Below are positions 1 through 6,088 of a stretch of DNA of 8,234 nucleotides, in pieces. The stretch is from Sulfurihydrogenibium yellowstonense SS-5 (lineage in GTDB: Bacteria > Aquificota > Aquificia > Aquificales > Hydrogenothermaceae), in the NCBI RefSeq assembly GCF_000173615.1, contig NZ_ABZS01000065.1:1-8234 (forward strand), read 5' to 3'. How positions within the stretch are numbered: position 1 is the stretch's first letter; each line of letters starts with the position of its first letter. The position numbers and the translations under genes are program-made. The notes beneath the pieces were generated by a model. The model did not search any database. It saw only the letters and a program-made list of their open reading frames with translations, and was not told where the DNA came from.

Positions 1-35
1 AAGTTTTATACAGTTTGGTTGACCAGGTTTTATGA
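1..35 (+). CDS. Possible 3' end of an upstream gene (partial)
   Basis: Reading from base 3 gives ten open codons (VLYSLVDQVL) and a TGA at 33-35 that overlaps the aspS start as ATGA, the same 4-base overlap seen between aspS and the next gene. A second frame, from base 2, reads SFIQFG and stops at 20-22, so the reading frame is not certain. Too little is visible to name a family. The ATGA overlap is the only argument for the first frame and for aspS being co-transcribed with an upstream gene. Confidence 0.3.
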   Translation, partial: VLYSLVDQVL

Positions 36-1840
36 TAGACCAGCTTAGAGAATTTAAAAGAGATTACTATTGTGGAGATTTAAACGAATCAAATATAGGT
101 GATGAAGTTAGACTTCTTGGTTGGGTTGACACTGTTAGAGACCATGGCGGAGTTATTTTTATAAATCTCAGGGACAGAGAGGGTATAGTTCAAGTAGTTT
201 TTGACCCATCAAAAATTGGAGAAGAGTTATACAATAAAGCGAAAAAACTTAAATCAGAATACGTTATAGGTGTGAGAGGTAGAGTTAACAGAAGACCAGC
301 AGGTACTGAAAATCCAAAAATGAGAACAGGAAATATTGAAGTAGCAGGAGAAGAGCTTTTAATCTTAAACACATCCAAGGCTTTACCTTTCCCAATAGAA
401 GATAACATAAAAGTTAGCGAAGAAGTTAGATTAAAATACAGATATTTAGACTTAAGAAGACCATCTATGCAAAGAAACATAATATTAAGACACGAAGTAT
501 ATCAAGCTGTAAGAGAGTTCTTAGCCGGAAATGGATTTATTGAAGTAGAAACTCCAATGCTTACAAAATCAACACCGGAGGGAGCAAGAGACTTTTTAGT
601 TCCATCAAGATTAGAAAAAGGCAAATTTTATGCACTTCCACAATCACCACAGCTGTTTAAACAGGTCTTGATGGTTGCAGGGCTTGAAAGATACTTCCAA
701 ATAGCCAAATGTTTTAGAGATGAAGACCTAAGAGCAGACAGACAGCCAGAATTTACACAAATAGACTTAGAGATGTCTTTTGTAACAGAAGATGATGTGA
801 TGACTTTATCAGAATCTTTGATTCAGTATGTATACAAAAAAGTTCTTGGAATTGATATAAAAATTCCTTTTAGAAGAATGAGCTATGAAGAAGCTATAAA
901 TAAATATGGAACAGACAAGCCTGACTTAAGATATGGCTTAGAGCTTATAGATATTACAGATTTAGCAAAAGAAGTAGAATTTAAAGTATTTAACGATGTA
1001 GCAAAATCCGGCGGACTTGTAAAAGGTATAAACATTAAAGGTGGGTCTAAATTTTCAAGAAAAGAAATTGACGAGCTTACAGAATACGCTAAAAAGTTTG
1101 GTGCCAAAGGAATGGCATGGGTTAAACTTGAAAATGGAGAAGCTACTTCTCCAATCCTAAAATTCTTCACAGAAGAGCAAAAACAAAAGTTATTTAGTCT
1201 TATGGACGCAAAAGATGGAGACTTGCTAATATTTATTGCAGATAAAAAAGATATTACTCATAAAGTTTTAGGATTTTTAAGAGAGCATATAGCAGAAAAA
1301 ATGAATCTAATAGACAATAGCAAATTAGAGTTTTTATGGGTGGTTGATTTTCCACTTTTTGAATGGGACGAAGAGGAAAATAGACTTGTTGCAATACACC
1401 ATCCATTCACAAGCCCAAAAGACGAAGATATAGATAGATTGGACGAAGCTTTAAATAATCCAGAAATTGCGCTTAGCTTTAAATCAAAAGCTTACGACAT
1501 GGTTTTAAATGGTGAGGAAATAGGTGGAGGTTCAATAAGAATACATACACCTTATATACAAGAAAAAGTATTCCAGCTTTTAAACATTTCAGAAGAAGAG
1601 GCAAAAGAAAAATTTGGGTTTTTAATAGAAGCTTTAAGCTACGGAGCACCACCACACGGCGGATTAGCTTTTGGTCTTGATAGAATTTTAGCACTTATGA
1701 CAGGTAGCGAAAGCATAAGAGACGTAATCGCTTTCCCTAAGACACAAAAAGGAATATGCCCGCTAACAGGAGCACCGGATTATGTTTCAGAAAAACAGCT
1801 TAAAGAAGTAGGAATAAAAGTGGAGGCAGATGAAGAATGA
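32..1840 (+). CDS. aspS: Aspartyl-tRNA synthetase, bacterial GAD-domain type, probably non-discriminating (Asp/Asn)
   Basis: This class IIb cytoplasmic synthetase attaches aspartate to tRNA using ATP. The 602 residues match the usual bacterial length of about 590. Domains in order: an N-terminal OB-fold anticodon-binding domain (about 12-115, YCGxLN start, WVDTVRDHGG loop); the catalytic core with motif 1 (about 165-180, FIEVETP), the QSPQ amino-acid-binding loop (204-207) and motif 2 (FRDEDLRADRQPEFTQ, 228-243); a GAD insertion (about 295-420); and motif 3 (GLAFGLDRILAL, from about 544). His38 in RDHGG and Gly91 in RPAG occupy the two anticodon-loop positions that, in characterised bacterial enzymes, mark non-discriminating AspRS; discriminating enzymes such as that of E. 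coli carry Leu and Lys there. I infer that it also charges tRNA-Asn, which would need the GatCAB amidotransferase elsewhere in the genome. A weak AGG lies four bases before the ATG. The stop overlaps the next gene (ATGA). Confidence 0.97.
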   Translation: MIDQLREFKRDYYCGDLNESNIGDEVRLLGWVDTVRDHGGVIFINLRDREGIVQVVFDPSKIGEELYNKAKKLKSEYVIGVRGRVNRRPAGTENPKMRTGNIEVAGEELLILNTSKALPFPIEDNIKVSEEVRLKYRYLDLRRPSMQRNIILRHEVYQAVREFLAGNGFIEVETPMLTKSTPEGARDFLVPSRLEKGKFYALPQSPQLFKQVLMVAGLERYFQIAKCFRDEDLRADRQPEFTQIDLEMSFVTEDDVMTLSESLIQYVYKKVLGIDIKIPFRRMSYEEAINKYGTDKPDLRYGLELIDITDLAKEVEFKVFNDVAKSGGLVKGINIKGGSKFSRKEIDELTEYAKKFGAKGMAWVKLENGEATSPILKFFTEEQKQKLFSLMDAKDGDLLIFIADKKDITHKVLGFLREHIAEKMNLIDNSKLEFLWVVDFPLFEWDEEENRLVAIHHPFTSPKDEDIDRLDEALNNPEIALSFKSKAYDMVLNGEEIGGGSIRIHTPYIQEKVFQLLNISEEEAKEKFGFLIEALSYGAPPHGGLAFGLDRILALMTGSESIRDVIAFPKTQKGICPLTGAPDYVSEKQLKEVGIKVEADEE

Positions 1841-2208
1841 TAAGAAAGGCTTTTTTGACAATTTTATTAATTTTCGGATTTTCTTTTGCATACCAAGATT
1901 TAAATGCAAAGCAGTTTTATGAAATGATGCAAAAAGAGAAAGATGTGATAATTCTCGACGTCAGAACACCACAAGAGTACCAAGAAGGACATATAAGTAA
2001 TGCAATCAACATTCCTGTCCAAATTTTAGGACAGCAATTAGATAAGCTTAACAACTTCAAAGATAAAAAAATCCTTGTATACTGTAGGTCTGGGAATAGA
2101 AGTGCGATCGCAAGCCAGATATTAGATAGAGCCGGATTTAAAAACGTATACAATCTAAAAGGTGGATTATTTGAGTGGAAAGCATCAGAATTACCATTGG
2201 TTAAGTAA
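1837..2208 (+). CDS. Exported single-domain rhodanese (sulfurtransferase-like)
   Basis: This 123-residue protein has a signal peptide (MIRKAFLTILLIFGFSFA, likely cleaved after Ala18) followed by one complete rhodanese domain. Visible family motifs are the LDVRTPQEYQEGHI block (40-53), the active-site loop with nucleophilic Cys83 (YCRSGNRS, 82-89) and the C-terminal YNLKGGLFEW block. Such domains carry a persulfide on the cysteine and pass sulfur to acceptors. The loop residues CRSGNR fit sulfurtransferase rather than phosphatase use. The signal peptide places it in the periplasm, a plausible site for sulfur-compound handling in a sulfur-oxidising chemolithotroph, but the substrate is unknown. 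Its ATG overlaps the aspS stop by four bases and follows a strong GGAGG (1822-1826) inside aspS, so translation is probably coupled. Its last codons overlap the start of the comF-like gene. Family is sure; substrate is not. Confidence 0.93.
   Translation: MIRKAFLTILLIFGFSFAYQDLNAKQFYEMMQKEKDVIILDVRTPQEYQEGHISNAINIPVQILGQQLDKLNNFKDKKILVYCRSGNRSAIASQILDRAGFKNVYNLKGGLFEWKASELPLVK
2159..2165 (+). promoter_or_regulatory. Shine-Dalgarno that selects the TTG start of the comF-like gene
   Basis: AAGGTGG lies five bases before TTG 2171, inside the 3' end of the rhodanese gene. The farther in-frame start, GTG 2162, lies within this motif and has no comparable upstream signal, so TTG 2171 is preferred. 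Confidence 0.55.
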
Positions 2209-2887
2209 ATTTAAGCTAATATTTAACACGCTTTTTCCAAGGGAATGTGTTTTATGTGGCGACCCTTTTATATTTACAAACCAAAACATTGTTTGTGATG
2301 ATTGTTTATCAAAATTTGAAAAAACCGAAAGCTTTTTTTGTAGAAGCTGCGGAAAGTCTGGAGAAAACACCTATCCAATATGTGAAGAATGTAAATATGA
2401 TAGAAAATATTCTTACATAGAAGCTTTTACAGATTATTATGAATTTGGAGAGATTCTTAGAGAGTATAAGTTTGGTAAGTACAAAAATTTAGCTTACGAT
2501 ATAGCAAAAATCATTAAAGAAGACTTTCAAAAGTTCGTCAGACAAAACCAAGTACAAAATATTTTATACATTCCTATATCAAACAAAAAATTAAAAGAAA
2601 GAGGATTTAATCATTTAAAGGAGATTTTGACTTACATATTTCCAAAATATCTCGTAAAAGATTATTTGATAAAAGTCAAAGAGACAAAACTGCAGGTTGA
2701 GTTAAACAAGACAGAAAGGTTTGAAAATCTAAAAGATAGCTTTAAATTAACAGTTGACAAAATAGATGGCAATACGCTTGTTTTTGATGATATTTTAACA
2801 ACAGGTGCAACATTATTAGAAGCTTACAAAACAATCAAAAATAAAGTTAATGGAAATCTGTACGCTTATGTAATCACAAAGGTTTGA
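2171..2887 (+). CDS. comF: ComF family protein (double zinc finger plus phosphoribosyltransferase-like domain)
   Basis: The 238 residues (241 from GTG 2162) match the ComF/GntX family length. An N-terminal LFPRECVLCG start leads into two Cys4 zinc-binding sets: CVLC/CDDC at about 29-48 and CRSC/CEEC at about 60-77 (numbered from the GTG). The C-terminal half is a type I phosphoribosyltransferase fold with the PRPP loop VFDDILTTGATL near residues 210-221. The family middle motif is recognisable as PISNKKLKERGFNHLKE. ComF proteins support uptake of single-stranded DNA during natural transformation in Gram-positive and some Gram-negative bacteria; many homologues have no proven role. The start overlaps the rhodanese gene by 38 bases, and the stop is one base before the transporter ATG, so co-transcription is very likely. 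No other competence gene is visible, so a role in transformation is inference from family only. Confidence 0.92.
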   Translation: MSGKHQNYHWLSKFKLIFNTLFPRECVLCGDPFIFTNQNIVCDDCLSKFEKTESFFCRSCGKSGENTYPICEECKYDRKYSYIEAFTDYYEFGEILREYKFGKYKNLAYDIAKIIKEDFQKFVRQNQVQNILYIPISNKKLKERGFNHLKEILTYIFPKYLVKDYLIKVKETKLQVELNKTERFENLKDSFKLTVDKIDGNTLVFDDILTTGATLLEAYKTIKNKVNGNLYAYVITKV

Positions 2888-2888
2888 A

Positions 2889-3812
2889 ATGGTTTACATA
2901 GAAAACAAACTAAAAGAAAGAGATGTAAATCAAAGCAAAAACCGGCTAATAATTGCAATAGGATTAAATACTTTAATCGTTATAATTCAAGTTATTTTTG
3001 GCTTGTATTCAAACTCAATATCCTTAATCACTGATGCAATTCACAACTTTCAAGATGTTATTTCTCTAATTGTCAGCTTGATTGCCATTTTAGCTTTATC
3101 AAAAAAGCCAACCTTAGAAATGACTTTTGGCTTTTTAAAAGCTGAATCTATGGCCGGCTTTGTAAACAGTTTAATTTTAATGATAACATTAATTTTTATT
3201 ATTTATGAAGCTACGCTTAGATTGATTCATCCGGAAGAAGTTAAAGGTTTATTTGTCATAATCTTTGGATTTATAGCTTTTATAGTAAATCTAATATCAG
3301 CATTAATTTTAAAACATCATCATCACCATGAAGAAGATGACCACCATCATCATGAGGATATAAACATTGCAGCTGCTTATATTCATCTTTTGAGTGATGC
3401 ATTGTTATCCTTGTCTGTCGTGATTGGCGGAATTTTTATCTATCTTTTTCAAATAAGCATCATCGACTCAATCTTATCATTAATTTTCAGTGTTTACATC
3501 TTTAAAGAAACTTTTCCTATTTTGAAAAAAAGCTATAAGGTTTTAATGGAAGCAGCCCCATCTAATATAAATCTGTATGAATTGATAGATGAAATGAAAA
3601 ATAGATTTGATGAAATTGTAGAAATTCACGATATTCATGTATGGTCTTTATCTTCCAAGGATATTTATTTTACCGGACATATAGTTGTCAAAGACATGGA
3701 TAGATCAATGGAAGTTCTTGAAAAATTAGAAAAATTCTTAAAAAAAAAAGGTATAACCCACTCTACAATCCAAATAGAAAGTGTAGATAAGATATGTGAA
3801 ATATTTCATTAA
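2889..3812 (+). CDS. Cation diffusion facilitator (CDF) zinc/cadmium-type efflux transporter
   Basis: This 307-residue inner-membrane protein exchanges a divalent metal, most likely Zn2+ or Cd2+, for protons. Six membrane segments are apparent (about 20-40, 43-70, 88-110, 120-141, 160-182 and 184-206), followed by a cytoplasmic C-terminal domain (about 212-300) that typically dimerises and senses metal. The four transport-site residues are visible as two HxxxD pairs: His52/Asp56 in TM2 (SNSISLITDAIHNFQD) and His166/Asp170 in TM5 (YIHLLSDAL). HxxxD in both helices is the zinc-type signature; iron/manganese members usually have DxxxD in TM2. The TM4-TM5 loop is histidine- and acid-rich (143-157, nine His), as in CzcD/ZnT proteins, and probably collects metal on the cytoplasmic side. 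The ATG follows AAAGG at six bases and comes one base after the comF stop. The gene ends five bases before a terminator hairpin. Confidence 0.95.
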   Translation: MVYIENKLKERDVNQSKNRLIIAIGLNTLIVIIQVIFGLYSNSISLITDAIHNFQDVISLIVSLIAILALSKKPTLEMTFGFLKAESMAGFVNSLILMITLIFIIYEATLRLIHPEEVKGLFVIIFGFIAFIVNLISALILKHHHHHEEDDHHHHEDINIAAAYIHLLSDALLSLSVVIGGIFIYLFQISIIDSILSLIFSVYIFKETFPILKKSYKVLMEAAPSNINLYELIDEMKNRFDEIVEIHDIHVWSLSSKDIYFTGHIVVKDMDRSMEVLEKLEKFLKKKGITHSTIQIESVDKICEIFH

Positions 3813-3816
3813 GAAA

Positions 3817-3834
3817 AGGGCGATAAATCGCCCT
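3817..3834. terminator. Bidirectional rho-independent terminator between convergent operons
   Basis: AGGGCGA, a TAAA loop and TCGCCCT form a perfect 7-bp GC-rich stem in the 35-base gap between the convergent CDF transporter and bpsA genes. On the minus strand the stem is followed by TTTTCTT, a good U-tract for ending the speE-bpsA message. On the plus strand it is followed by the weaker TGTTT. It is the only strong terminator-like hairpin I see in the window. Confidence 0.85.
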
Positions 3835-3847
3835 GTTTAAGATTATA

Positions 3848-4927
3848 TTAAGTAGTTGAGCCCTCTTCGTCTAAGTATAATTCTCTGAAAACTTCATCAG
3901 TGATTTGAACGTTTTCACCTTTAAAGCCTGGTAATGCTTCCATTCTTACCCATGCAGACCTATACCATATATCTGTTGGAACTTTATTGACCGGTGCCAC
4001 TTCCTGAGCTTTTGTCTCAGCATGATAGTCCCAGTTCATGTATGCGTTAAAGTCTTGAACTATGTCTGTAATAACCATTCCATAGTCGTTTATTAAAGCT
4101 TTTTGGAATTGATGCCATCTTGTAATAGAAGAGTCTCTTAATGTTAATCCAAAGTATCCAACACTACCTTCTTGTCTTAATGCTGCAATACCTCTTGCAA
4201 TAAATGCTTTAAAGGCTTTTAATGTTTCCGGTGGGTCTGTGATAAATACATCAAAAGATTTCAACCATTCTTCCGGGAATGGATTTCTTAAATCAAATCT
4301 TATAGCTTCTGCATTGTCTATGCCAAGTTCTTTAAAGATCCTGTTATCAAAATCTATAGACCTTTCATCTATATCTAAGATTAAAACTCTTCTTGGAAGT
4401 CTTGTTAAAGCTACAGCTAAACCTGTTAAATCATCCTCAGCACCCATAACAAGAATATCTCTATCTCTTAAATCTTCTCTTGAATCTAAGAATAAAACTC
4501 TTGATACAGTAGTTTCCGGTGTAACGCTGCCTTGGTCATACTCTTGAATTGCTTTCGGTCTATCCTTTGTAACTTGTAAAAATGTATGATACCAATCTAA
4601 ATTTGCATAGAATGGTATACCTCTACCTTCGCAAGCTTTACAAGAATAATCAACTGCCGGTGGTATTTTTAGCTCTTTTACGAGGTTAAAACCTTTTTCT
4701 GTTAATAAGATCTCATCGTTTTCTATTTTTGCGATGCCTTCGGTTACAAGCTGTCTTACTATTTCCGCTGTCGCCGGAACCGGTTGGTCAGCTAAGTCTA
4801 CAACCTTCCAAAAATCTGATATTGTTAAAAGGCCAGCCAACACCCTTTCTACGCTTCTTCCGTAAAGTTTAATATTCGTTTTTTCTGATGCTCTTTTTGC
4901 GATTAAGTCTAAAACCTCTCTTGCCAA
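3848..4927 (-). CDS. bpsA: N4-bis(aminopropyl)spermidine synthase (branched-chain polyamine synthase)
   Basis: BpsA transfers two aminopropyl groups from decarboxylated SAM to the secondary amine of spermidine, giving a quaternary branched pentaamine. The protein is 359 residues from TTG 4927 (364 from TTG 4942; numbers below use the latter). It has an N-terminal winged-helix-like domain (about 8-92), a CxxC linker (Cys101/Cys104, VDYSCKACEGR), the family block RPKAIQEYDQGSVTPETTV (128-146), then a Rossmann methyltransferase-like domain. The latter holds GAEDDLTG (167-174) where the archaeal enzyme has GDDD, so Asp171 aligns with its catalytic Asp, plus LDIDERSIDF and the hallmark DPPET (236-240). 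The acidic C-terminal tail ends EEGSTT, much as I recall for the Thermococcus enzyme. GAGGTG lies five bases before TTG 4927, whereas TTG 4942 directly abuts the speE stop without a ribosome site, so I chose 4927. It sits 15 bases after speE, almost certainly in one operon. Confidence 0.94.
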   Translation of the reverse strand: MAREVLDLIAKRASEKTNIKLYGRSVERVLAGLLTISDFWKVVDLADQPVPATAEIVRQLVTEGIAKIENDEILLTEKGFNLVKELKIPPAVDYSCKACEGRGIPFYANLDWYHTFLQVTKDRPKAIQEYDQGSVTPETTVSRVLFLDSREDLRDRDILVMGAEDDLTGLAVALTRLPRRVLILDIDERSIDFDNRIFKELGIDNAEAIRFDLRNPFPEEWLKSFDVFITDPPETLKAFKAFIARGIAALRQEGSVGYFGLTLRDSSITRWHQFQKALINDYGMVITDIVQDFNAYMNWDYHAETKAQEVAPVNKVPTDIWYRSAWVRMEALPGFKGENVQITDEVFRELYLDEEGSTT

Positions 4928-4932
4928 TTTCT

Positions 4933-4938
4933 CACCTC
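4933..4938 (-). promoter_or_regulatory. Shine-Dalgarno that selects the TTG start of bpsA
   Basis: GAGGTG on the minus strand, five bases before TTG 4927. It lies inside the longer reading frame that begins at TTG 4942, which argues for the shorter 359-residue protein. Confidence 0.6.
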
Positions 4939-4942
4939 TCAA

Positions 4943-5773
4943 TTATTTAATTAAATCTGATACAAATTTTGGTATTGAAAACAAAGAAGTATATATTTTA
5001 TCACAAAAATATTTTGTTTTCAAATCCTTAATCTTATCAAACTCACTTTCCTCATACTTTAAAATATCAACGTCATCGGACGCCAATGTAAAGCTCCACA
5101 TTCCAGCTGGATATGTTGGAATAAATGCTAAATAGGTTCCAAAGTATTTAAATACTTGCTTAATCTCATTTACAGCTGTCTTAAAATAAAGCTCTTGTAA
5201 AAATGGAGATTCAGTTTGTGCTGCCATTATTCCGTTTTCTCTAAGTGCATTTTTAACTTTAGTATAAAACTCTCTTTTAAATAAAGCTTCTGCAGGACCT
5301 ACCGGGTCAGATAGGTCAAGCAATATAACATCATAATAACTTTTTCTTTCATCTAAAAACTTATTTCCATCTTCTACAAAAACTTGGACTTTTGGATTGT
5401 TTAGTTCACATGAAATTGTAGGAAGATACTCTTTTGAAATTTTTATAACTTCTTCATCAATTTCACATAGATGAGCTTCTTTTACAGATGGATGCTTTAA
5501 AACTTCTCTGATTGTTCCACCATCACCACCACCAATAACAAGAACTCTTTCTGGGTTTGGATGTTTTATCAAGGCAGGATGTGCAAGCATCTCATGATAT
5601 ATAAACTCATCTCTTTCTGTTGTTTGAACTGCACCATCTAAAACAAGCATTTTGCCATACTCATAAGTATCTAAGATCAAGATTTCCTGATACTTTGATT
5701 TTACTGTTTTAGCTTCTTTAACTTTTACGGTTAACCCTGTGTTTGGTGTTTGATACTCAGTAAACCAGATCAA
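4943..5773 (-). CDS. speE: Polyamine aminopropyltransferase (spermidine synthase family)
   Basis: SpeE transfers an aminopropyl group from decarboxylated SAM to a diamine in the cytoplasm. The 276 residues are typical. An N-terminal beta domain (WFTEYQTPNTGL, then LVLDGAVQTTERDEFIYHEMLAHPAL) precedes a Rossmann domain with the nucleotide loop GGGDGG (81-86), CEID (103-106), VEDGNKFL (133-140), the catalytic region LDLSDPVGPAEALF (152-165, Asp153 and Asp156) and PTYPAGMWSFTLAS near the end. The substrate cannot be fixed by eye: putrescine gives spermidine directly, while in Thermus and several archaea the homologue uses agmatine and an aminopropylagmatine hydrolase finishes the job. Its neighbour bpsA consumes the product, so the pair forms a short pathway. 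SAM decarboxylase is not in the window. The start is TTG, five bases after a perfect GGAGGT; no nearer ATG competes. Confidence 0.96.
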   Translation of the reverse strand: MIWFTEYQTPNTGLTVKVKEAKTVKSKYQEILILDTYEYGKMLVLDGAVQTTERDEFIYHEMLAHPALIKHPNPERVLVIGGGDGGTIREVLKHPSVKEAHLCEIDEEVIKISKEYLPTISCELNNPKVQVFVEDGNKFLDERKSYYDVILLDLSDPVGPAEALFKREFYTKVKNALRENGIMAAQTESPFLQELYFKTAVNEIKQVFKYFGTYLAFIPTYPAGMWSFTLASDDVDILKYEESEFDKIKDLKTKYFCDKIYTSLFSIPKFVSDLIK

Positions 5774-5778
5774 TTTTT

Positions 5779-5784
5779 ACCTCC
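5779..5784 (-). promoter_or_regulatory. Shine-Dalgarno of speE (TTG start)
   Basis: GGAGGT on the minus strand followed by five A residues and TTG 5773. This strong site decides a non-ATG start for speE. Confidence 0.8.
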
Positions 5785-5795
5785 AAAGATTATTT

Positions 5796-5813
5796 GAAAT
5801 AATTATATAATAA
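5796..5813. repeat. 18-bp direct repeat, left copy (contains TATAAT on both strands)
   Basis: GAAATAATTATATAATAA occurs here and again, perfectly, at 5987-6004. Similarity extends imperfectly upstream (AAGAT, TATT before each) and downstream (GTGAGA after each, with seven extra bases after this copy). The core is near-palindromic and contains TATAAT on both strands. On the minus strand TATAAT covers 5807-5802 and could be the -10 element for speE, though no convincing -35 lies at the right distance. Confidence 0.9.
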
Positions 5814-5840
5814 ACGTCGGGTGAGAAATTCAACAAAAAC

Positions 5841-5870
5841 ATGAGATTCTTCGCTTCGCTCAGAATGACA
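5841..5870 (-). repeat. Hairpin repeat unit A
   Basis: Read on the minus strand: TGTC, stem ATTCT (5866-5862), GA, GC, loop GAA, GC, GA, stem AGAAT (5850-5846), CTCAT. The core GCGAAGC is a known unusually stable mini-hairpin in DNA, and the facing GA/GA can form tandem sheared G-A pairs. The unit is an inverted partner of unit B at 5905-5939. Similar TGTCATTCTGAGCGAAG sequences are, from memory, common dispersed repeats in various bacterial genomes. Confidence 0.85.
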
Positions 5871-5904
5871 AATAAGGTAATTGTTAACATGCTTTTGCTT
5901 TCTC

Positions 5905-5939
5905 TGTCATCCTGAGGCCGTAAGGCCGAAGGATCTCAT
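5905..5939 (+). repeat. Hairpin repeat unit B
   Basis: Read on the plus strand: TGTC, stem ATCCT (5909-5913), GA, GGCC, loop GTAA, GGCC, GA, stem AGGAT (5930-5934), CTCAT. It has the same outer sequence and layout as unit A, with a longer inner stem and a GNRA-type loop. The central stem pair changes from T-A in unit A to C-G here, a compensated change. On the plus strand it is followed by TTTTT, but no plus-strand gene lies upstream for it to terminate. Confidence 0.85.
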
Positions 5940-5986
5940 TTTTAAATTTTATAAAAACCGCTAATTTCTCACTCAAGATACTATTA

Positions 5987-6004
5987 GAAATAATTATATA
6001 ATAA
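5987..6004. repeat. 18-bp direct repeat, right copy
   Basis: Perfect second copy of GAAATAATTATATAATAA, 191 bases from the left copy (start to start). It is either a long target duplication around the composite element or a remnant of duplicated speE upstream DNA. Confidence 0.9.
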
Positions 6005-6033
6005 GTGAGATAGTGAGTAGATGAAAAAGTGAG
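6005..6033 (+). repeat. Cluster of three GTGAG copies
   Basis: GTGAG occurs at 6005, 6013 and 6029, directly after the right 18-bp repeat. The same pentamer begins the left end of the composite element (5821) and, inverted, ends its right side (5972). The spacing is irregular, so this may be debris of repeat turnover rather than an ordered protein-binding array. Confidence 0.4.
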
Positions 6034-6088
6034 AGACCGAGAAAATAAGCAGCAGTTTAACGTCTCAATTCTGACTTTAAAGTGCAAA

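Larger units (their letters stand above)
5821..5972. repeat. Composite inverted-repeat element (REPIN- or MITE-like)
   Basis: The outer ends are a perfect 9-bp inverted repeat, GTGAGAAAT (5821-5829) and ATTTCTCAC (5964-5972). Inside are two related hairpin units in opposite orientation, 5841-5870 and 5905-5939, around a 34-base spacer. The whole is flanked by the 18-bp direct repeat. No transposase is present, so if mobile it would be moved in trans. It fills most of the 315-bp gap between the M16 gene and speE (5774-6088), in which I see no credible gene. Boundaries are inferred from the repeats alone. Confidence 0.65.

Noticed and set aside
190..1694. Minus-strand open frames of 71-96 codons inside aspS
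   Set aside because: They are antisense shadows of a fully conserved aspS reading frame with no start signals.
4239..4547. 102-codon plus-strand frame inside bpsA
   Set aside because: Serine/leucine-rich antisense shadow of the conserved Rossmann domain of bpsA.
5841..5939. Hairpins as the rho-independent terminator of the M16 gene
   Set aside because: On the minus strand the stems are followed by purine-rich sequence, not a T-tract; the only T-run lies on the plus side, where no gene is upstream.
5821..6033. Repeated GTGAG motifs as a CRISPR-like array
   Set aside because: Pentamers with irregular spacing and mixed orientation, without 25-40 base repeats or spacers.
6074..6083. Perfect palindrome ACTTTAAAGT just after the M16 stop
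   Set aside because: Ten A/T-rich bases with no loop and no following T-tract; too short to call a terminator or binding site.
5884..6087. 67-codon minus-strand open frame downstream of the M16 gene
   Set aside because: It runs through the hairpin repeat (its end, NEILRPYGLRMTEKAKAC, is the translated repeat) and shows no ribosome site or protein-like composition.
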